DNA of 64,000 nt from Chloroflexota bacterium (GCA_009840165.1 VXOG01000067.1:406-64405), one strand, 5' to 3'. Positions 1 to 9,145 are shown, counted from the first letter of the stretch. Numbers and translations: made by a program. Notes: generated by a model not told the origin, from the sequence alone.

Positions 1-192
1 ACCCTCCCCTCCTTGCCCGTCCTTTTCCCTTTTACGATACACTGACGCTCGCCCCCAGCGGCCGCCCCGCCTACCCCCGGGGGGGCGGGCGGCCCCCCTC
101 CCCCCCCCGCGTCCATCTTCAGGATGCTCTCAATGGTCAGATTATATCCCTTGAGAGTTCATCACCTTCTCTCGGCAGGTTTCGACTTTGGC
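1..192. other. Window edge, G/C-homopolymer-rich non-coding stretch
   Basis: No gene is supported here. Bases 77-110 are runs of C and G broken by little else, which is unusual even for this GC-rich DNA and may mark a poorly assembled edge. The stretch lies downstream of the lipoprotein stop codon at 193. No convincing terminator hairpin followed by a T-run was found. Confidence 0.5.
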
Positions 193-1611
193 CTAGCCGC
201 CACCGCTCCGCTCGCCGCCGCCGCCACTGCCGTGCTCTCCACTGCCGGAGCCGTGTTCTCCGCCGCCGCCTTCGCCGCCGCTGCCAACCTCGGCATGGGC
301 AATCCACCCGGTGAACGGTTCCTGCGTTGAGGGCAGGTTGACTTGCATCACCTGGCCGGGGGCCATGTCCACCTGAGTGGTGGGGCCGAGTTCCGTGCCA
401 TTGGACAGGTGGACTTCGATCCTGACGTTGGTTAGAACGCTGCCCGTGGTGTTCTCAACGGTGCCTATGAAGGAATTGCTGGAGGGATCGTAGTTGAGGA
501 TCAGGCGGGTGCCGGCACGAACGGAGTCGAACGTTGCATCAGGGGCGAGGGTTGCGCCGCTGGCTTCTTCGCTGCCGCCCTCTTCACCGGGACCGTGACC
601 CTCACCGCCGGCTCCCTCGCTGCCGCCGGATTCGCCGCCCGTGTGAGGCATGGGGCCGGGGCCGCCGCAGTCGAACACTTCCAGGTGAATGACGTATCCG
701 TCGAAGGAAACTCCTGCGAGATTCGGTTCACTGGAGACTGAGATGCTGGAGGTAGCCTGTTGCCCAGGGTTCAAATCTCCCAACCGGTCGGGCCCCAGTT
801 CTCCGACGGTGTTGTTCCCAGACTTCAGGTGAGGTTCGGACTGGACGTAGCATTGCGTCTGTGAGAGTGTGTTCTGGACAGTTGAGTGGACGGTCTGGGT
901 GGTCGCGTCGTACCAGGCGGAAACCGCCAGTCCGCCGAGAACGCCGTTCCACGTCTGGTCGAGAGGGGTGATGGGGCTGGACATGGCGGCTTCCCTGGCA
1001 GCTTCACTGCCGGCTCCGCCGCTTTCGGGGCCATCCGGCCCACTCTCGCTGCCACCGCTTTCACCGCTCGACTGGTCGCTCTCGCCGCCGCTGCCAACCT
1101 CGGCATGGGCGACCCATCCGGTGAACGGTTCCTGCGTCGAAGGCAGGTTGACCGACATCACCTGGCCGGGGGCCATGTCCACCGGAGCGGTGGGTCCGAG
1201 TTCCATACCGTTGGACAGGTGCACTTCGATCCTGACCTGCGCCAGGGTATTGTTGGTGGTGTTCTCGACGGTGCCCTGGAAGGCATTGCCGGCAGGGTCG
1301 TAATTGAGGATCAGGCGGGCGCCGGAGCGAACCGCGTCGAAGGTTGCATCGGGGGCGAGGGTTGCGCCGCTGGCTTCTTCGCTGCCCGAACCGCGGGATG
1401 CACCGCCGCCTTCGCTGCCGCTCTCACCGCCGGGGCCGTGTTCGCCGGAGGATTCGCCGCCCGCCTGCTGGGCTGCGGCGGCTGCGGCTACATTTCCCGC
1501 CTCGTTGTGCCGGGATTCGCCGGAACAGCCGATCAGTATCCCAGCGCCGAGCAGCAGCGCCAGGACCGACCCGATCAGGAACGTCCGCTTCATCAGTTTG
1601 TTGCGTATCAT
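193..1611 (-). CDS. Repeat-containing secreted lipoprotein
   Basis: The product has 472 residues. An N-terminal Lys/Arg-rich stretch, a hydrophobic core and a lipobox ending LIGC indicate a lipoprotein exported by Sec and anchored in the membrane. The mature part holds three beta-rich modules of about 90-100 residues. The first and third are near copies, each opening with ATLAPDATFD and closing with EPFTGW(V/I)AHAEVGSGG; the middle one is diverged and has two Cys. They are joined by Gly/Ser/Glu-rich linkers. The ATG at 1611 is preferred over a GTG two codons upstream because GGAGGA lies 6 bases before it. The family is not recognised; an extracellular binding or adhesion role is only a guess. 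Confidence 0.8.
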   Translation of the reverse strand: MIRNKLMKRTFLIGSVLALLLGAGILIGCSGESRHNEAGNVAAAAAAQQAGGESSGEHGPGGESGSEGGGASRGSGSEEASGATLAPDATFDAVRSGARLILNYDPAGNAFQGTVENTTNNTLAQVRIEVHLSNGMELGPTAPVDMAPGQVMSVNLPSTQEPFTGWVAHAEVGSGGESDQSSGESGGSESGPDGPESGGAGSEAAREAAMSSPITPLDQTWNGVLGGLAVSAWYDATTQTVHSTVQNTLSQTQCYVQSEPHLKSGNNTVGELGPDRLGDLNPGQQATSSISVSSEPNLAGVSFDGYVIHLEVFDCGGPGPMPHTGGESGGSEGAGGEGHGPGEEGGSEEASGATLAPDATFDSVRAGTRLILNYDPSSNSFIGTVENTTGSVLTNVRIEVHLSNGTELGPTTQVDMAPGQVMQVNLPSTQEPFTGWIAHAEVGSGGEGGGGEHGSGSGEHGSGGGGERSGGG

Positions 1612-1952
1612 TTCCACTCCTCCTTTCGTGAAGTTTTCTTGTTGCTACTCACGATAGTGGTGAAATGTCGCAGAAATTTGTCAGGCCTTGTCTCCGGCGC
1701 TCAACGTGGTTGATACCCTCTACCATCGGGTAGCCTACGAAAAGTGGCGATATCATTGGCAGGGGCGACCGCCGGGGGGACATCGTTTCTATAGTCTTGC
1801 CTTCAATAAGCGCTCCGGAGATAATGCTCTTGAATCACCTTGGAGGTTCGCGCGTGGAGAGAAGGCTGGGGACCGAATGAAAGAACGTCCAACTTAGCGA
1901 AAAGGTTGATTCAATTGTCTCTGATTCTGCCGGAGGAAAGGTTTCGGACAAC
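1612..1952. other. Intergenic region between divergent genes
   Basis: These 341 bases separate the minus-strand lipoprotein from the plus-strand DUF1801 gene. They must hold both promoters, but no clear -35/-10 pair stands out. The visible elements are the lipoprotein ribosome-binding site (AAAGGAGGA on the minus strand) and a 5-bp inverted repeat, TACCC/GGGTA, near 1717-1731. Short reading frames here show no codon bias or motif. Confidence 0.4.
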
Positions 1953-2423
1953 ATGGCATCCCGCAAGACGCCCGACCGCTCAGGTGAGACCGCCCCCACG
2001 ATCTCAGGTGGGGAAATAACGCTTCTCTCGGGCGGCAACCCTCAAATTGCGAAAGCCGACGGCGACGCTCCGGTACAGCGGTACATAGCGGCCATGCCGG
2101 GCTGGAAGAGCGAAGTGGGACGCAGCATCGACGACCTCGTCATGCGTATCGTGCCTGATGTCCGTAAGGCGGTGCGGTGGAATTCCCCATTCTACGGTGT
2201 TGATGGCCAAGGCTGGTTCCTCAACGTCCACGTCTTCACTCGCTACGTCAAGATTACCTTTTTCCAGGGTACTTCCTTAGATCCTGTCCCGCCGGGCGCC
2301 GGCAAGGATCCTGATTCTCGCTGGTACAACGTCCACGAGGGACAACTGGACGAAGAGCAGCTGGAGGCGTGGGTACGGCAAGCCGCTGCTCTCCCTGGCT
2401 GGAAGGGCTTTGACAAACTGTAA
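1953..2423 (+). CDS. DUF1801 domain protein
   Basis: The product has 156 residues. From about residue 40 it follows the DUF1801 (YdhG-like) pattern: a helical stretch with PGWKSEVGRSIDDLV, then VRKAVRWNSPFYG and a beta strand with VKITFFQG, the usual core of this small domain. The first 35 residues are polar and probably disordered. DUF1801 proteins are soluble and poorly characterised, so no reaction can be assigned. A purine-rich GGAGGAAAGG lies upstream of the ATG at slightly long spacing. Confidence 0.8.
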   Translation: MASRKTPDRSGETAPTISGGEITLLSGGNPQIAKADGDAPVQRYIAAMPGWKSEVGRSIDDLVMRIVPDVRKAVRWNSPFYGVDGQGWFLNVHVFTRYVKITFFQGTSLDPVPPGAGKDPDSRWYNVHEGQLDEEQLEAWVRQAAALPGWKGFDKL

Positions 2424-2506
2424 ACCGTGATTGTCGTCGGTTGCGCGACGGTAGTTACGATCCTTTATATTCTGCGCGATTCAGAAACGCTGGGAGCTCG
2501 CATACC

Positions 2507-3697
2507 ATGCTGGAGCTGAGAAACATCACCCCCGACGAATTTGAGCGGTGGATGCGCGTGGAGTCGCGGGCCCACGGGAATCGTTTTAACCACGACCCGG
2601 AAGAATTGCGTCCGCATTTCGACTTGGCCCGTTCCATCGCCGTGGTCGAAGACGGCGAAATCGTCGGCGGGGCGCACTCTCACTTGCTGGAGATGTCGGT
2701 GCCTGGCGGCGTTGCCACCGTCGCCGGCGTGTCCAACGTGGAGGTGCAGCCTACCCACACCCGCCGCGGCATTATGACCACCATGATGCGCCACCAGCTC
2801 GACGGTATCCACGAGCGCGGCGAACCCCTGGCTGCTCTGTTCGCCACCGAGAGCGCTATCTACGGACGGTTCGGCTACGGCGTCGGGTCGGTGCATGAGC
2901 AGTGGAGCATCGAAAAAGGACATACCGCCTACGCCCGCCGCCGCGAAAGCCCCGGCCGCATCGTCTTCCTCAACCCGAAGGACATCGGTAAAGAACTGCC
3001 CGAAGTGATGCGCCGCAGCACTCAGGGCCGCCCTGCGGTGTTCCAGCGCGTTCCCCACCACTGGGAGCGGGATGCCCGTGATCCGATCCACTCCCAGGGT
3101 GGCTCCGGCGGCGTGTTCTACGCTGCTTACGTCGAGGACGGCCGGATCGAAGGCTATGTGAACTACCGCACCCAGCGTCCGACGGTAATTGTTAACGAGC
3201 TGATGGCGGCCACCCCCGAGGCCGGCGCGGCGCTGTGGCGGTTCTGCTTCGACCTGGACCTCTACGAACGAACGGAGGCAATCAAGCGCCCGTTGGACGA
3301 CCCAATGCCTTGGATGCTGTCCGACCCGCGCCGCCTGCAACGATCAACGCGCGATGGCCTTTGGGTGCGCATCGTCGATGTCGCTGCCGCCCTGGAAGTG
3401 CGCGAGTATCTCGCCAACGACCGCATAACCCTACAGGTGCAGGACGACTTCTGCTCGTGGAACTCCACCTGCTTCGAACTCGACGGTTCCCTGGAGGGCG
3501 CGACCTGCGGGCCGACGTCCGGCTCACCGGATTTGACCGTCACCGTCGCGGGTCTTGCCTCCGCCTACATGGGCGCCGCCACCTTTGCCACGCTGTCGAG
3601 AGCAGGATTGGCGGACGAGCACACTCAAGGCGCTCTCCATCGCGCCGACCGCATGTTTGCTGTCCAGCTGAAGCCGTGGACGCCGTATAACTTCTAG
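2507..3697 (+). CDS. Eis-like GNAT-family N-acetyltransferase
   Basis: The product has 396 residues, the usual length of the Eis family: an N-terminal GNAT fold, a second GNAT-like domain and a C-terminal sterol-carrier-like domain. The acetyl-CoA loop is visible at VQPTHTRRGIMTTMM (V-x5-RRG), followed by ATESAIYGRFGYG, a typical Eis signature. Eis enzymes transfer acetyl groups to amines, including aminoglycosides and peptides; the substrate here is unknown. The ATG at 2507, with GGGAG 10 bases upstream, is chosen over an in-frame ATG at 2441 because the domain begins at MLELRNI. Confidence 0.85.
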   Translation: MLELRNITPDEFERWMRVESRAHGNRFNHDPEELRPHFDLARSIAVVEDGEIVGGAHSHLLEMSVPGGVATVAGVSNVEVQPTHTRRGIMTTMMRHQLDGIHERGEPLAALFATESAIYGRFGYGVGSVHEQWSIEKGHTAYARRRESPGRIVFLNPKDIGKELPEVMRRSTQGRPAVFQRVPHHWERDARDPIHSQGGSGGVFYAAYVEDGRIEGYVNYRTQRPTVIVNELMAATPEAGAALWRFCFDLDLYERTEAIKRPLDDPMPWMLSDPRRLQRSTRDGLWVRIVDVAAALEVREYLANDRITLQVQDDFCSWNSTCFELDGSLEGATCGPTSGSPDLTVTVAGLASAYMGAATFATLSRAGLADEHTQGALHRADRMFAVQLKPWTPYNF

Positions 3698-3712
3698 GGG
3701 TGCGACAGCATG

Positions 3713-3742
3713 TGTAGGGGCGAGGCATGCCTCGCCCCTACA
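3713..3742. repeat. GTAGGGGC-type palindrome, copy 1
   Basis: A perfect 30-base palindrome with half-site TGTAGGGGCGAGGCA, lying between the convergent acetyltransferase and PhnB-like genes. It belongs to a family with copies at 12880, 14051, 15273 (degenerate) and 18338. It could serve as a bidirectional terminator-like hairpin, but no T-run follows. Confidence 0.85.
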
Positions 3743-3760
3743 TCCGCGAACAATACAGTG

Positions 3761-4186
3761 TTATTCGCTCGTCGTCTCGCAGCTCACCATCCAGTTGACG
3801 CCGAACTTGTCGGTGCACATCCCGAAGTACGCGCCCCAGAACATATCGGCTGGCGGCATCGCGACGTTTCCGCCTTCCGACAGCGCCGAAAACAGCCGGT
3901 CGGTTTCTTCCCTGCTGTCCGCCGAAACGCTGACCGAGTAGTTGTTGCCGACGTTGGGCGGCGGCCCAAAGGCAGAGGTAGTGTCGCTGCCCATCAGCAC
4001 GCTGTCCCCAATGTTCAACGACACGTGCATGATCAGTTCCTTTTCGTCGTCCGGCACGGGTGGCATTTCGGCCGGCCCATCGGCGAACGTCGCTATCCAG
4101 GAAAATTCGCCGCCAAACGCCGAGCGATAGAACTCGAAAGCCTCGCGGCAGTTGTCAGCAAAGTGCAGGTACGTGTTCAGTTGCAT
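3761..4186 (-). CDS. PhnB-like VOC-fold protein
   Basis: The product has 141 residues. MQLNTYLHFADNCREAFEFY followed by an FGG turn is the standard opening of PhnB-like (3-demethylubiquinone methyltransferase-like) members of the glyoxalase/VOC superfamily. The later HVSLNIGDSVLMGSD and the C-terminal WGAYFGMCTDKFGVNWM fit as well. These proteins are usually small metal-binding or substrate-binding modules of unknown reaction. The ATG at 4186 is chosen because the family begins there. The gene lies 7 bases downstream of the dehydrogenase at 4194-5150 and is probably cotranscribed with it. Confidence 0.85.
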   Translation of the reverse strand: MQLNTYLHFADNCREAFEFYRSAFGGEFSWIATFADGPAEMPPVPDDEKELIMHVSLNIGDSVLMGSDTTSAFGPPPNVGNNYSVSVSADSREETDRLFSALSEGGNVAMPPADMFWGAYFGMCTDKFGVNWMVSCETTSE

Positions 4187-4193
4187 TGGTGTT

Positions 4194-5150
4194 CTACTCC
4201 TCATCATCCGGGTGCGTTGTGATAAACCGGCCGGCCCGGGCCACGTCAATGTGCGGCGCGCGCACTTCTACCCCGGCCTGCTCTTCCTGTAGCCGCACCG
4301 TTACGCTGCTGTCCGATTCCGCCCAGCCTCGGTTCATGGCCTGCAACGCGATCTGTTCAGCCAAGGTGGACATGGGCATTGGCACGTCGTACTCCCGGGC
4401 CAGTTCCGTTGCCAACGAGATGTCCTTGTAGGCCAGGTTCAGCGCGAAACTCGCCGGCTCGAACTCGCCTCGGAACATCGTGCGCACCAATCCCTCATGC
4501 AGAACCCGCATCCGGCCCAGCGACCCCCGGCGCACACACTCCCACAGGGCTTCCGGCTCCACGCCGGCTTTCACGCCCAGGGTCAACCCTTCGGCGATGG
4601 CCTGCCGCACGCTGTGGCCGATCATGTTATGCACTAACTTGGCCACGCTCCCCGCGCCGACCTCTCCAGCGTAGAACACCTTGTCCCCAAATGAGTCGAG
4701 TATCGGCTTTACCCGGTCGAACACTTCCCGGTCGCCGCCGACCATCACCGCCAAGTTGCCCGATGCCGCGCCCGTCTTGCCGCCGCTCACCGGCGCGTCC
4801 AGCACGTGACAGCCCTTGGCGCGAAACTTCGGCTCAATCTCGCGGATCAACGTCGGCCGGCTGGATGATAGGTCGATGTACACGCTGCCCGGCTTGATGC
4901 CTTCCAGCACGCCCTCCGCTCCGGTCGAAACCGCTTCCACTTCGTAGGGTCCCGGCAGCGATGTAAACGTCACGTCGCTGGCTGCCGCTACCTCAGCCGG
5001 CGTGTTCGCCAAGCGGGCCCCACCTTCCAGGAGCGGCAACGCAGCCTCTTCCCGAAGGTCATAAACGATCATTGGATAGCCGGCTCGCTGTATGTTCGCC
5101 GACATGCCTCCGCCCATGTTGCCCAGCCCAATGAATCCCACGGTTTCCAT
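4194..5150 (-). CDS. NAD(P)-dependent beta-hydroxyacid dehydrogenase
   Basis: The product has 318 residues and belongs to the 3-hydroxyisobutyrate / tartronate-semialdehyde reductase family. The Rossmann motif GLGNMGGGMS begins at residue 7. DAPVSGGKTGA is the substrate-binding signature, and AKLVHNMIGH carries the likely catalytic Lys. The C-terminal helical domain is present to full length. Such enzymes interconvert beta-hydroxy acids and semialdehydes with NAD(P). The exact substrate cannot be read from sequence. It starts close to a divergent alcohol dehydrogenase. Confidence 0.88.
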   Translation of the reverse strand: METVGFIGLGNMGGGMSANIQRAGYPMIVYDLREEAALPLLEGGARLANTPAEVAAASDVTFTSLPGPYEVEAVSTGAEGVLEGIKPGSVYIDLSSSRPTLIREIEPKFRAKGCHVLDAPVSGGKTGAASGNLAVMVGGDREVFDRVKPILDSFGDKVFYAGEVGAGSVAKLVHNMIGHSVRQAIAEGLTLGVKAGVEPEALWECVRRGSLGRMRVLHEGLVRTMFRGEFEPASFALNLAYKDISLATELAREYDVPMPMSTLAEQIALQAMNRGWAESDSSVTVRLQEEQAGVEVRAPHIDVARAGRFITTHPDDEE

Positions 5151-5281
5151 AATGCAGTTTCACTCCGTTGTTTCCGCCCGCGGCGGGTGGTTGCGAACAG
5201 TATAACTACCCCCAATCGGCGTGTCACAATCGCTCTCCGGACTCCGGATGTCCGGGTTGCGCCGGATAGTTGGGTATAGCG

Positions 5282-5300
5282 AGATTACGTTGGGTAATCT
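5282..5300. promoter_or_regulatory. Inverted repeat, candidate operator
   Basis: AGATTAC and GTAATCT form a 7-base inverted repeat with a 5-base spacer. It lies in the 225-base gap between the divergent dehydrogenase genes, 76 bases before the plus-strand start. The size suits a dimeric repressor or activator. No regulator gene is adjacent, so this is a candidate only. Confidence 0.4.
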
Positions 5301-5375
5301 ACAATGGTCAAACGTCAAAATTTGAGGCGCTGCGCTTCGTAGAGTATTGCGCAGACCCGCCAGGAGGGACACGTT

Positions 5376-6476
5376 TTGAAGGTTAAAGCTGCTGTTTTGT
5401 GGGAAGTGGGTCAGCCGTTGGACATCTGCGAGGTTGACCTTGATGAGCCCAAGGCTGGTGAGGTGTTGGTCAAAGTGGGCGCGGCGGGAATCTGCCGCAG
5501 CGACCGCCACTTCATGCACGGCGACGCTCCTATCGCTATCCCGGTAGTGCTGGGACACGAGGGCGCGGGCACCGTGGTGCAGACCGGTCCCGGCGTCACG
5601 CTCGCCAGCGAAGGCGATCAGGTGATTCTTTCCTTCGTGCCCGCCTGCGGCCGTTGCCGGTCCTGTCTGGAGGGCTACAGCAACCTCTGCGACTTGCACG
5701 CCGCCACCGGCGCCAATCTTTTGGACGGAACTACTCGCCTCCATGCGGCCGGCAAGGATATCCACCACATGGGGAAGGTTGCCTGCTTTGCTGAGTACGC
5801 AGTGATTCCCGAAACCGGTGTTGTTCCTGTCACCGACAACGTGCCCATGGACAAGGCCGCGATGATCGGATGCTCGGTCACCACCGGCGTCGGCGCGGCC
5901 CTCTACAGCGCGGAAATCAAAGCCGGTAGCACCGTCGCCGTCATCGGCTGCGGCGGCGTCGGACTCAACGTGATTATGGGCGCGGCTCTGGCCAACGCAA
6001 GCCAGATTATCGCCGTGGACATCCGCGAGGCGCAGCTCGAGTTCGCCATGCGCTTCGGCGCCACCCATATGGTGAACGCCGCGGACCAGGACCCGGTGCA
6101 GCAGGTCAAAGGCCTCACCGGCGGACGCGGCGCCGACTATACCTTTGAAGTCTTCGGCGGCGCGGACACTACCAAGGCCGCCTACGACATGGCCGCCAAG
6201 CGCGGCGTCGTCACCGTCGTCGGCATCGCCCCATGGGGCCAGGAAGCCGCCATCAACGCCGTTGACCTGGTGCGCAACGAAAAGACGCTACGCGGTTCCT
6301 ACTACGGCTCTGCCCGCTCTCGCACGGACATGCCGGTAATGGTGGACATGTACCGCTCCGGCAAGCTGAATCTCGATGACCTGGTGGTGCGTCACTACAC
6401 CCTGGACCAGATCAACGAAGCCTACGCCGACCTCGACAACGGCGAAATAGGCCGCGGCGCGATCATGTTCGACTAG
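5376..6476 (+). CDS. Zinc-dependent alcohol dehydrogenase (MDR family)
   Basis: The product has 366 residues. Catalytic zinc ligands appear in CRSDRHFMHG and GHEGAG. The structural zinc site is CGRCRSCLEGYSNLC. The coenzyme motif is GCGGVGLNVI. The layout resembles class III/NDMA-type medium-chain dehydrogenases, which oxidise alcohols or formaldehyde adducts with NAD. The start is TTG, supported by AGGAGG 8 bases upstream; no ATG or GTG fits as well. Confidence 0.88.
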   Translation: MKVKAAVLWEVGQPLDICEVDLDEPKAGEVLVKVGAAGICRSDRHFMHGDAPIAIPVVLGHEGAGTVVQTGPGVTLASEGDQVILSFVPACGRCRSCLEGYSNLCDLHAATGANLLDGTTRLHAAGKDIHHMGKVACFAEYAVIPETGVVPVTDNVPMDKAAMIGCSVTTGVGAALYSAEIKAGSTVAVIGCGGVGLNVIMGAALANASQIIAVDIREAQLEFAMRFGATHMVNAADQDPVQQVKGLTGGRGADYTFEVFGGADTTKAAYDMAAKRGVVTVVGIAPWGQEAAINAVDLVRNEKTLRGSYYGSARSRTDMPVMVDMYRSGKLNLDDLVVRHYTLDQINEAYADLDNGEIGRGAIMFD

Positions 6477-6497
6477 GGTCTGTTGGCCAATACCGTC

Positions 6498-6543
6498 ATT
6501 CCCGCGAAAGAACGTCACCCCGTACTCGATACGGGGCGGGAAT
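6498..6543. repeat. Nested inverted repeat (ATTCCCGC / GCGGGAAT)
   Basis: An outer 8-base stem, ATTCCCGC/GCGGGAAT, encloses a perfect inner stem, CCCCGTA/TACGGGG, with a 5-base loop. The element fills the gap between the alcohol dehydrogenase and the selenoprotein gene. It resembles widespread intergenic repeats of the CATTCCCGCG...CGGGAATC type. It could also slow transcription between the two genes. Confidence 0.7.
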
Positions 6544-6573
6544 CCATTACCTGAGCATACCAGGAGACCGGCC

Positions 6574-7776
6574 ATGCCTCGCCTTGAAATCCTGTCCGAA
6601 GTCCAGCGCCAAATGCTGCAGTTCTTCCCTTGCATGGAATCCGATGATGTGCCCTGGTCTCCGCTGCAAAAGCCTCTTACGGAGAGTACCGTCGCCATTG
6701 TTACCACTGCCGGTCTGCACCTGCGCGATGACCAGCCGTTCAACCGCGATCACCCCGGCGGAGAATCGACCTACCGGATCTTGCCCAGTGACTCCAACAA
6801 CGCCGACATCGTCCAGAGCCATTTCAGCATCGGTTTCGACCGCACCGCCATTTATCGAGACATCAACATCACCTATCCCATCGACCGGATGCGCGAATTG
6901 GTCGAGCAGGGCGTCATGGGCAGTCTGGCGCCCAACAACTACTCGTTCATGGGCGCCCTGCGCGACTGCACCGTGGTTGCAGAGCAAACCGGGCCGGAGG
7001 TGGCCCAACGCCTCAAGGACGAGGGAGTTGACCTCGTGTTCCTTACCCCTACTTGACCGCTCTGCACGCACGCCGTGAGCGTGCTGGCGCGCGTGTTCGA
7101 ATCGGCAGGACTGACTACCGTAGCAATAGCCTTGGTGCGGGAACATGCCGAGCGCGTCAGGCCTCCGCGGGCCCTCTGGGTTCCCTTCTATTTCGGTTAC
7201 GCGCTTGGCAAGCCGGACGACCCCGACTTCCAGCATCTAGTCATTTCCGCAGCGATGGAGATGGTCCAAGCCGAGGAAGGCCCCGTGCTGGTCGATTATC
7301 CTGAAGAAGCCGGACCAATCGGCTTGCCCCAGGCGTCGGAGGCTTCAACTGCCGAAAACGGTAAGCCTGCCAAACCTCTGGACGCCGCCGGCGAAATCAC
7401 CGCCCTGCGAGGCTACTATGAACGGTGGCAGGAACAGCGTGGGCATACCGCCGTCGGCATTACCGGCATCCCGCAACGCCGGTTCCGAGGAATCATACGG
7501 TTTCTGGAAGCCTACGCTGCCAGCGACGCTGCCGACATGGACGAACGTCCCGCCGATGTTTCAGTGCCTCAGTTTGCTCGGTACTGCGCCGACGATCTCA
7601 AGGCGTTTTGCTACGAGGCGCGCATGGCTCAGCGACCGAACGACAGCGAACCGGACATCCACCGCTGGTTCTGGGGTGAGACTGCGGTGGGTACGTTGAT
7701 TGACAGCATTACCCAGCGCTTGAACGCAACGGGGGATCCGCAGTTGCAGGCAACGGCCTACGGGTTGTCGAGGTAG
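6574..7776 (+). CDS. Selenoprotein, GrdB/PrdB-like reductase family (in-frame TGA = Sec161)
   Basis: The frame is open from ATG 6574 to 7776 except for one TGA at 7054-7056. Reading it as selenocysteine gives 400 residues with Thr-Sec-Pro-Leu-Cys at 160-164, a UxxC redox pair. Homology continues on both sides. Before the TGA come LAPNNYSFMGALRD and GVDLVFLTPT; after it come a helix (VLARVFESAGL) and PPRALWVPF, typical of the glycine/sarcosine/betaine and D-proline reductase selenoprotein B family. Those enzymes reductively cleave C-N bonds. The partners GrdA/GrdC or PrdA are not nearby, so the substrate is open. A SECIS-like hairpin follows the TGA. Confidence 0.85.
7062..7086 (+). promoter_or_regulatory. 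Candidate bacterial SECIS hairpin for Sec161
   Basis: Six perfect pairs, GCACGC (7064-7069) with GCGTGC (7079-7084), close a 9-base loop, ACGCCGTGA, that has GT at +19/+20 from the TGA. A C-G pair below a U-U mismatch extends the stem. Known bacterial SECIS elements sit just downstream of the UGA with GU in the apical loop, which this matches. SelB binding is inferred. Confidence 0.7.
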
Positions 7777-7844
7777 GCGCTCAGGAACGATTACACCATC
7801 GAATCGCAGGGGCCATGAGGTGATTGGTCTTGGTTTGGTCTCTG

Positions 7845-9074
7845 CTAAACGTCCGGTCCGTCACCGCCGCCGGGAGTATCGGCCGGCAAGTGAGCATGAG
7901 GTTGCGGTTCGGGACGGGGCCGGGGTGTGCGCCGAGGAGCCTGTCCGCCCCCGGGCAACTGGCCGTCGGGCGTCCAGCCGTTGGGGAAGTGCAGCGTGCG
8001 GACCGGGTAGTTGATGGTGATGCCCTCGTCGGTCAGACGAGCGTGCAGCTGTTTGATTAGTTCCGTGCGTACCTCAAAGCTATTCAAACGACTGCTCGAC
8101 TGCATGAACAGCCAGAAGTCAATGTTGCTCTCGCCGAACGTGTCGTATCCAAAATAGACCCCGTAGTCCTTCACCACGCCGGGGTGGTCCCGCTCCACCT
8201 GTCTCATCACGTCCATGCTCACGGCTTCCACTTGTTGCAGGTCGCTTTCGTAGGCTACCCCGCACGTCAGGTACACGTTCACGTGCTCGTCGGGCTTGCT
8301 GTAGTTGGTGATGATGGTTTCCGCGAAACGCGAGTTGGGTATAACCACCAGGTTGTTGCTCCACGTCCGCAGCCGAGTGCTGCGCCAGTTGACGTCCACC
8401 ACGTAACCGACAACGCCGTTTTCCATTTCAACGTAATCGCCTTCGCTGACGACGCCCTCGGTGATGACATAGGTGCCTGCGAACAGGTTGGACAGTGTGG
8501 GTTGCAGCGCCAGAGCAATCGCCAGACCGCCAAGTCCCAATCCAGCGATGAGCGGGCTGATGTTGACACCTAGAATGTCCAGGGAAATCATAGCCGCCAT
8601 GGCGATGATAACGATGAGTATGCCCCGCCGGGCCAGGGGCAATGCCCAGCCGCCGGCGTTAGCTACGTCTCTGCTCTCGAGATGCTCCTCCAACCATAGC
8701 AAGACGGCTGACCCAACGGAGTTGATCAGATAAGCCCCGGTGATAACGGCTGCCAGAGTCGCTGCTTTGTTGACTACTGCCAAAGCGGTAGATGGCAGAC
8801 CCAATGGAACGGTTATGGCGAGGTAAATGCCCACCAAGATGATAAAAAGCGTGACCGGGCGGCGCAGGGCCGAAACGATGGTATCGTCGAGGTCGCCGGC
8901 GGAAAACCTGGTGGCACGCATCAGCAGCCGTGAAAACATGCGGCTGAACAGGAGCGCACAGATAACAGCTACCACCAGGATGATAGCGGTAACCAATAGG
9001 TCGGCCCAAGTTGCGTTAGTTCTGGCTGCCCAGTGTGAGAGGGTCTGCCACCAAGTTTGGATGTACTCGCTCAT
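7845..9074 (-). CDS. MscS-family mechanosensitive channel
   Basis: The product has 409 residues. Hydrophobic segments lie near residues 25-45, 70-90, 105-125 and 150-170. The pore helix and beta domain follow, with GLGLGGLAIALALQPTLSNLFAG, the MscS TM3 signature, then VSEGDYVEME and an alpha/beta C-terminal domain. The last 40 residues are Pro/Gly-rich and probably disordered. Such channels release solutes on osmotic downshock. It is a close paralog of the next gene upstream and was probably produced by tandem duplication. Confidence 0.9.
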   Translation of the reverse strand: MSEYIQTWWQTLSHWAARTNATWADLLVTAIILVVAVICALLFSRMFSRLLMRATRFSAGDLDDTIVSALRRPVTLFIILVGIYLAITVPLGLPSTALAVVNKAATLAAVITGAYLINSVGSAVLLWLEEHLESRDVANAGGWALPLARRGILIVIIAMAAMISLDILGVNISPLIAGLGLGGLAIALALQPTLSNLFAGTYVITEGVVSEGDYVEMENGVVGYVVDVNWRSTRLRTWSNNLVVIPNSRFAETIITNYSKPDEHVNVYLTCGVAYESDLQQVEAVSMDVMRQVERDHPGVVKDYGVYFGYDTFGESNIDFWLFMQSSSRLNSFEVRTELIKQLHARLTDEGITINYPVRTLHFPNGWTPDGQLPGGGQAPRRTPRPRPEPQPHAHLPADTPGGGDGPDV

Positions 9075-9145
9075 TTGTGATCAACCGCTCCGGTGATGTC
9101 CAACGTGGATTTTCGTAGTCGTAGCTGATACATGCGAGACCGTCG

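Noticed and set aside
2465-3340. Minus-strand open frame opposite the Eis-like gene
   Set aside because: Antisense product with no recognisable motif, while the plus-strand frame carries the acetyl-CoA signature.
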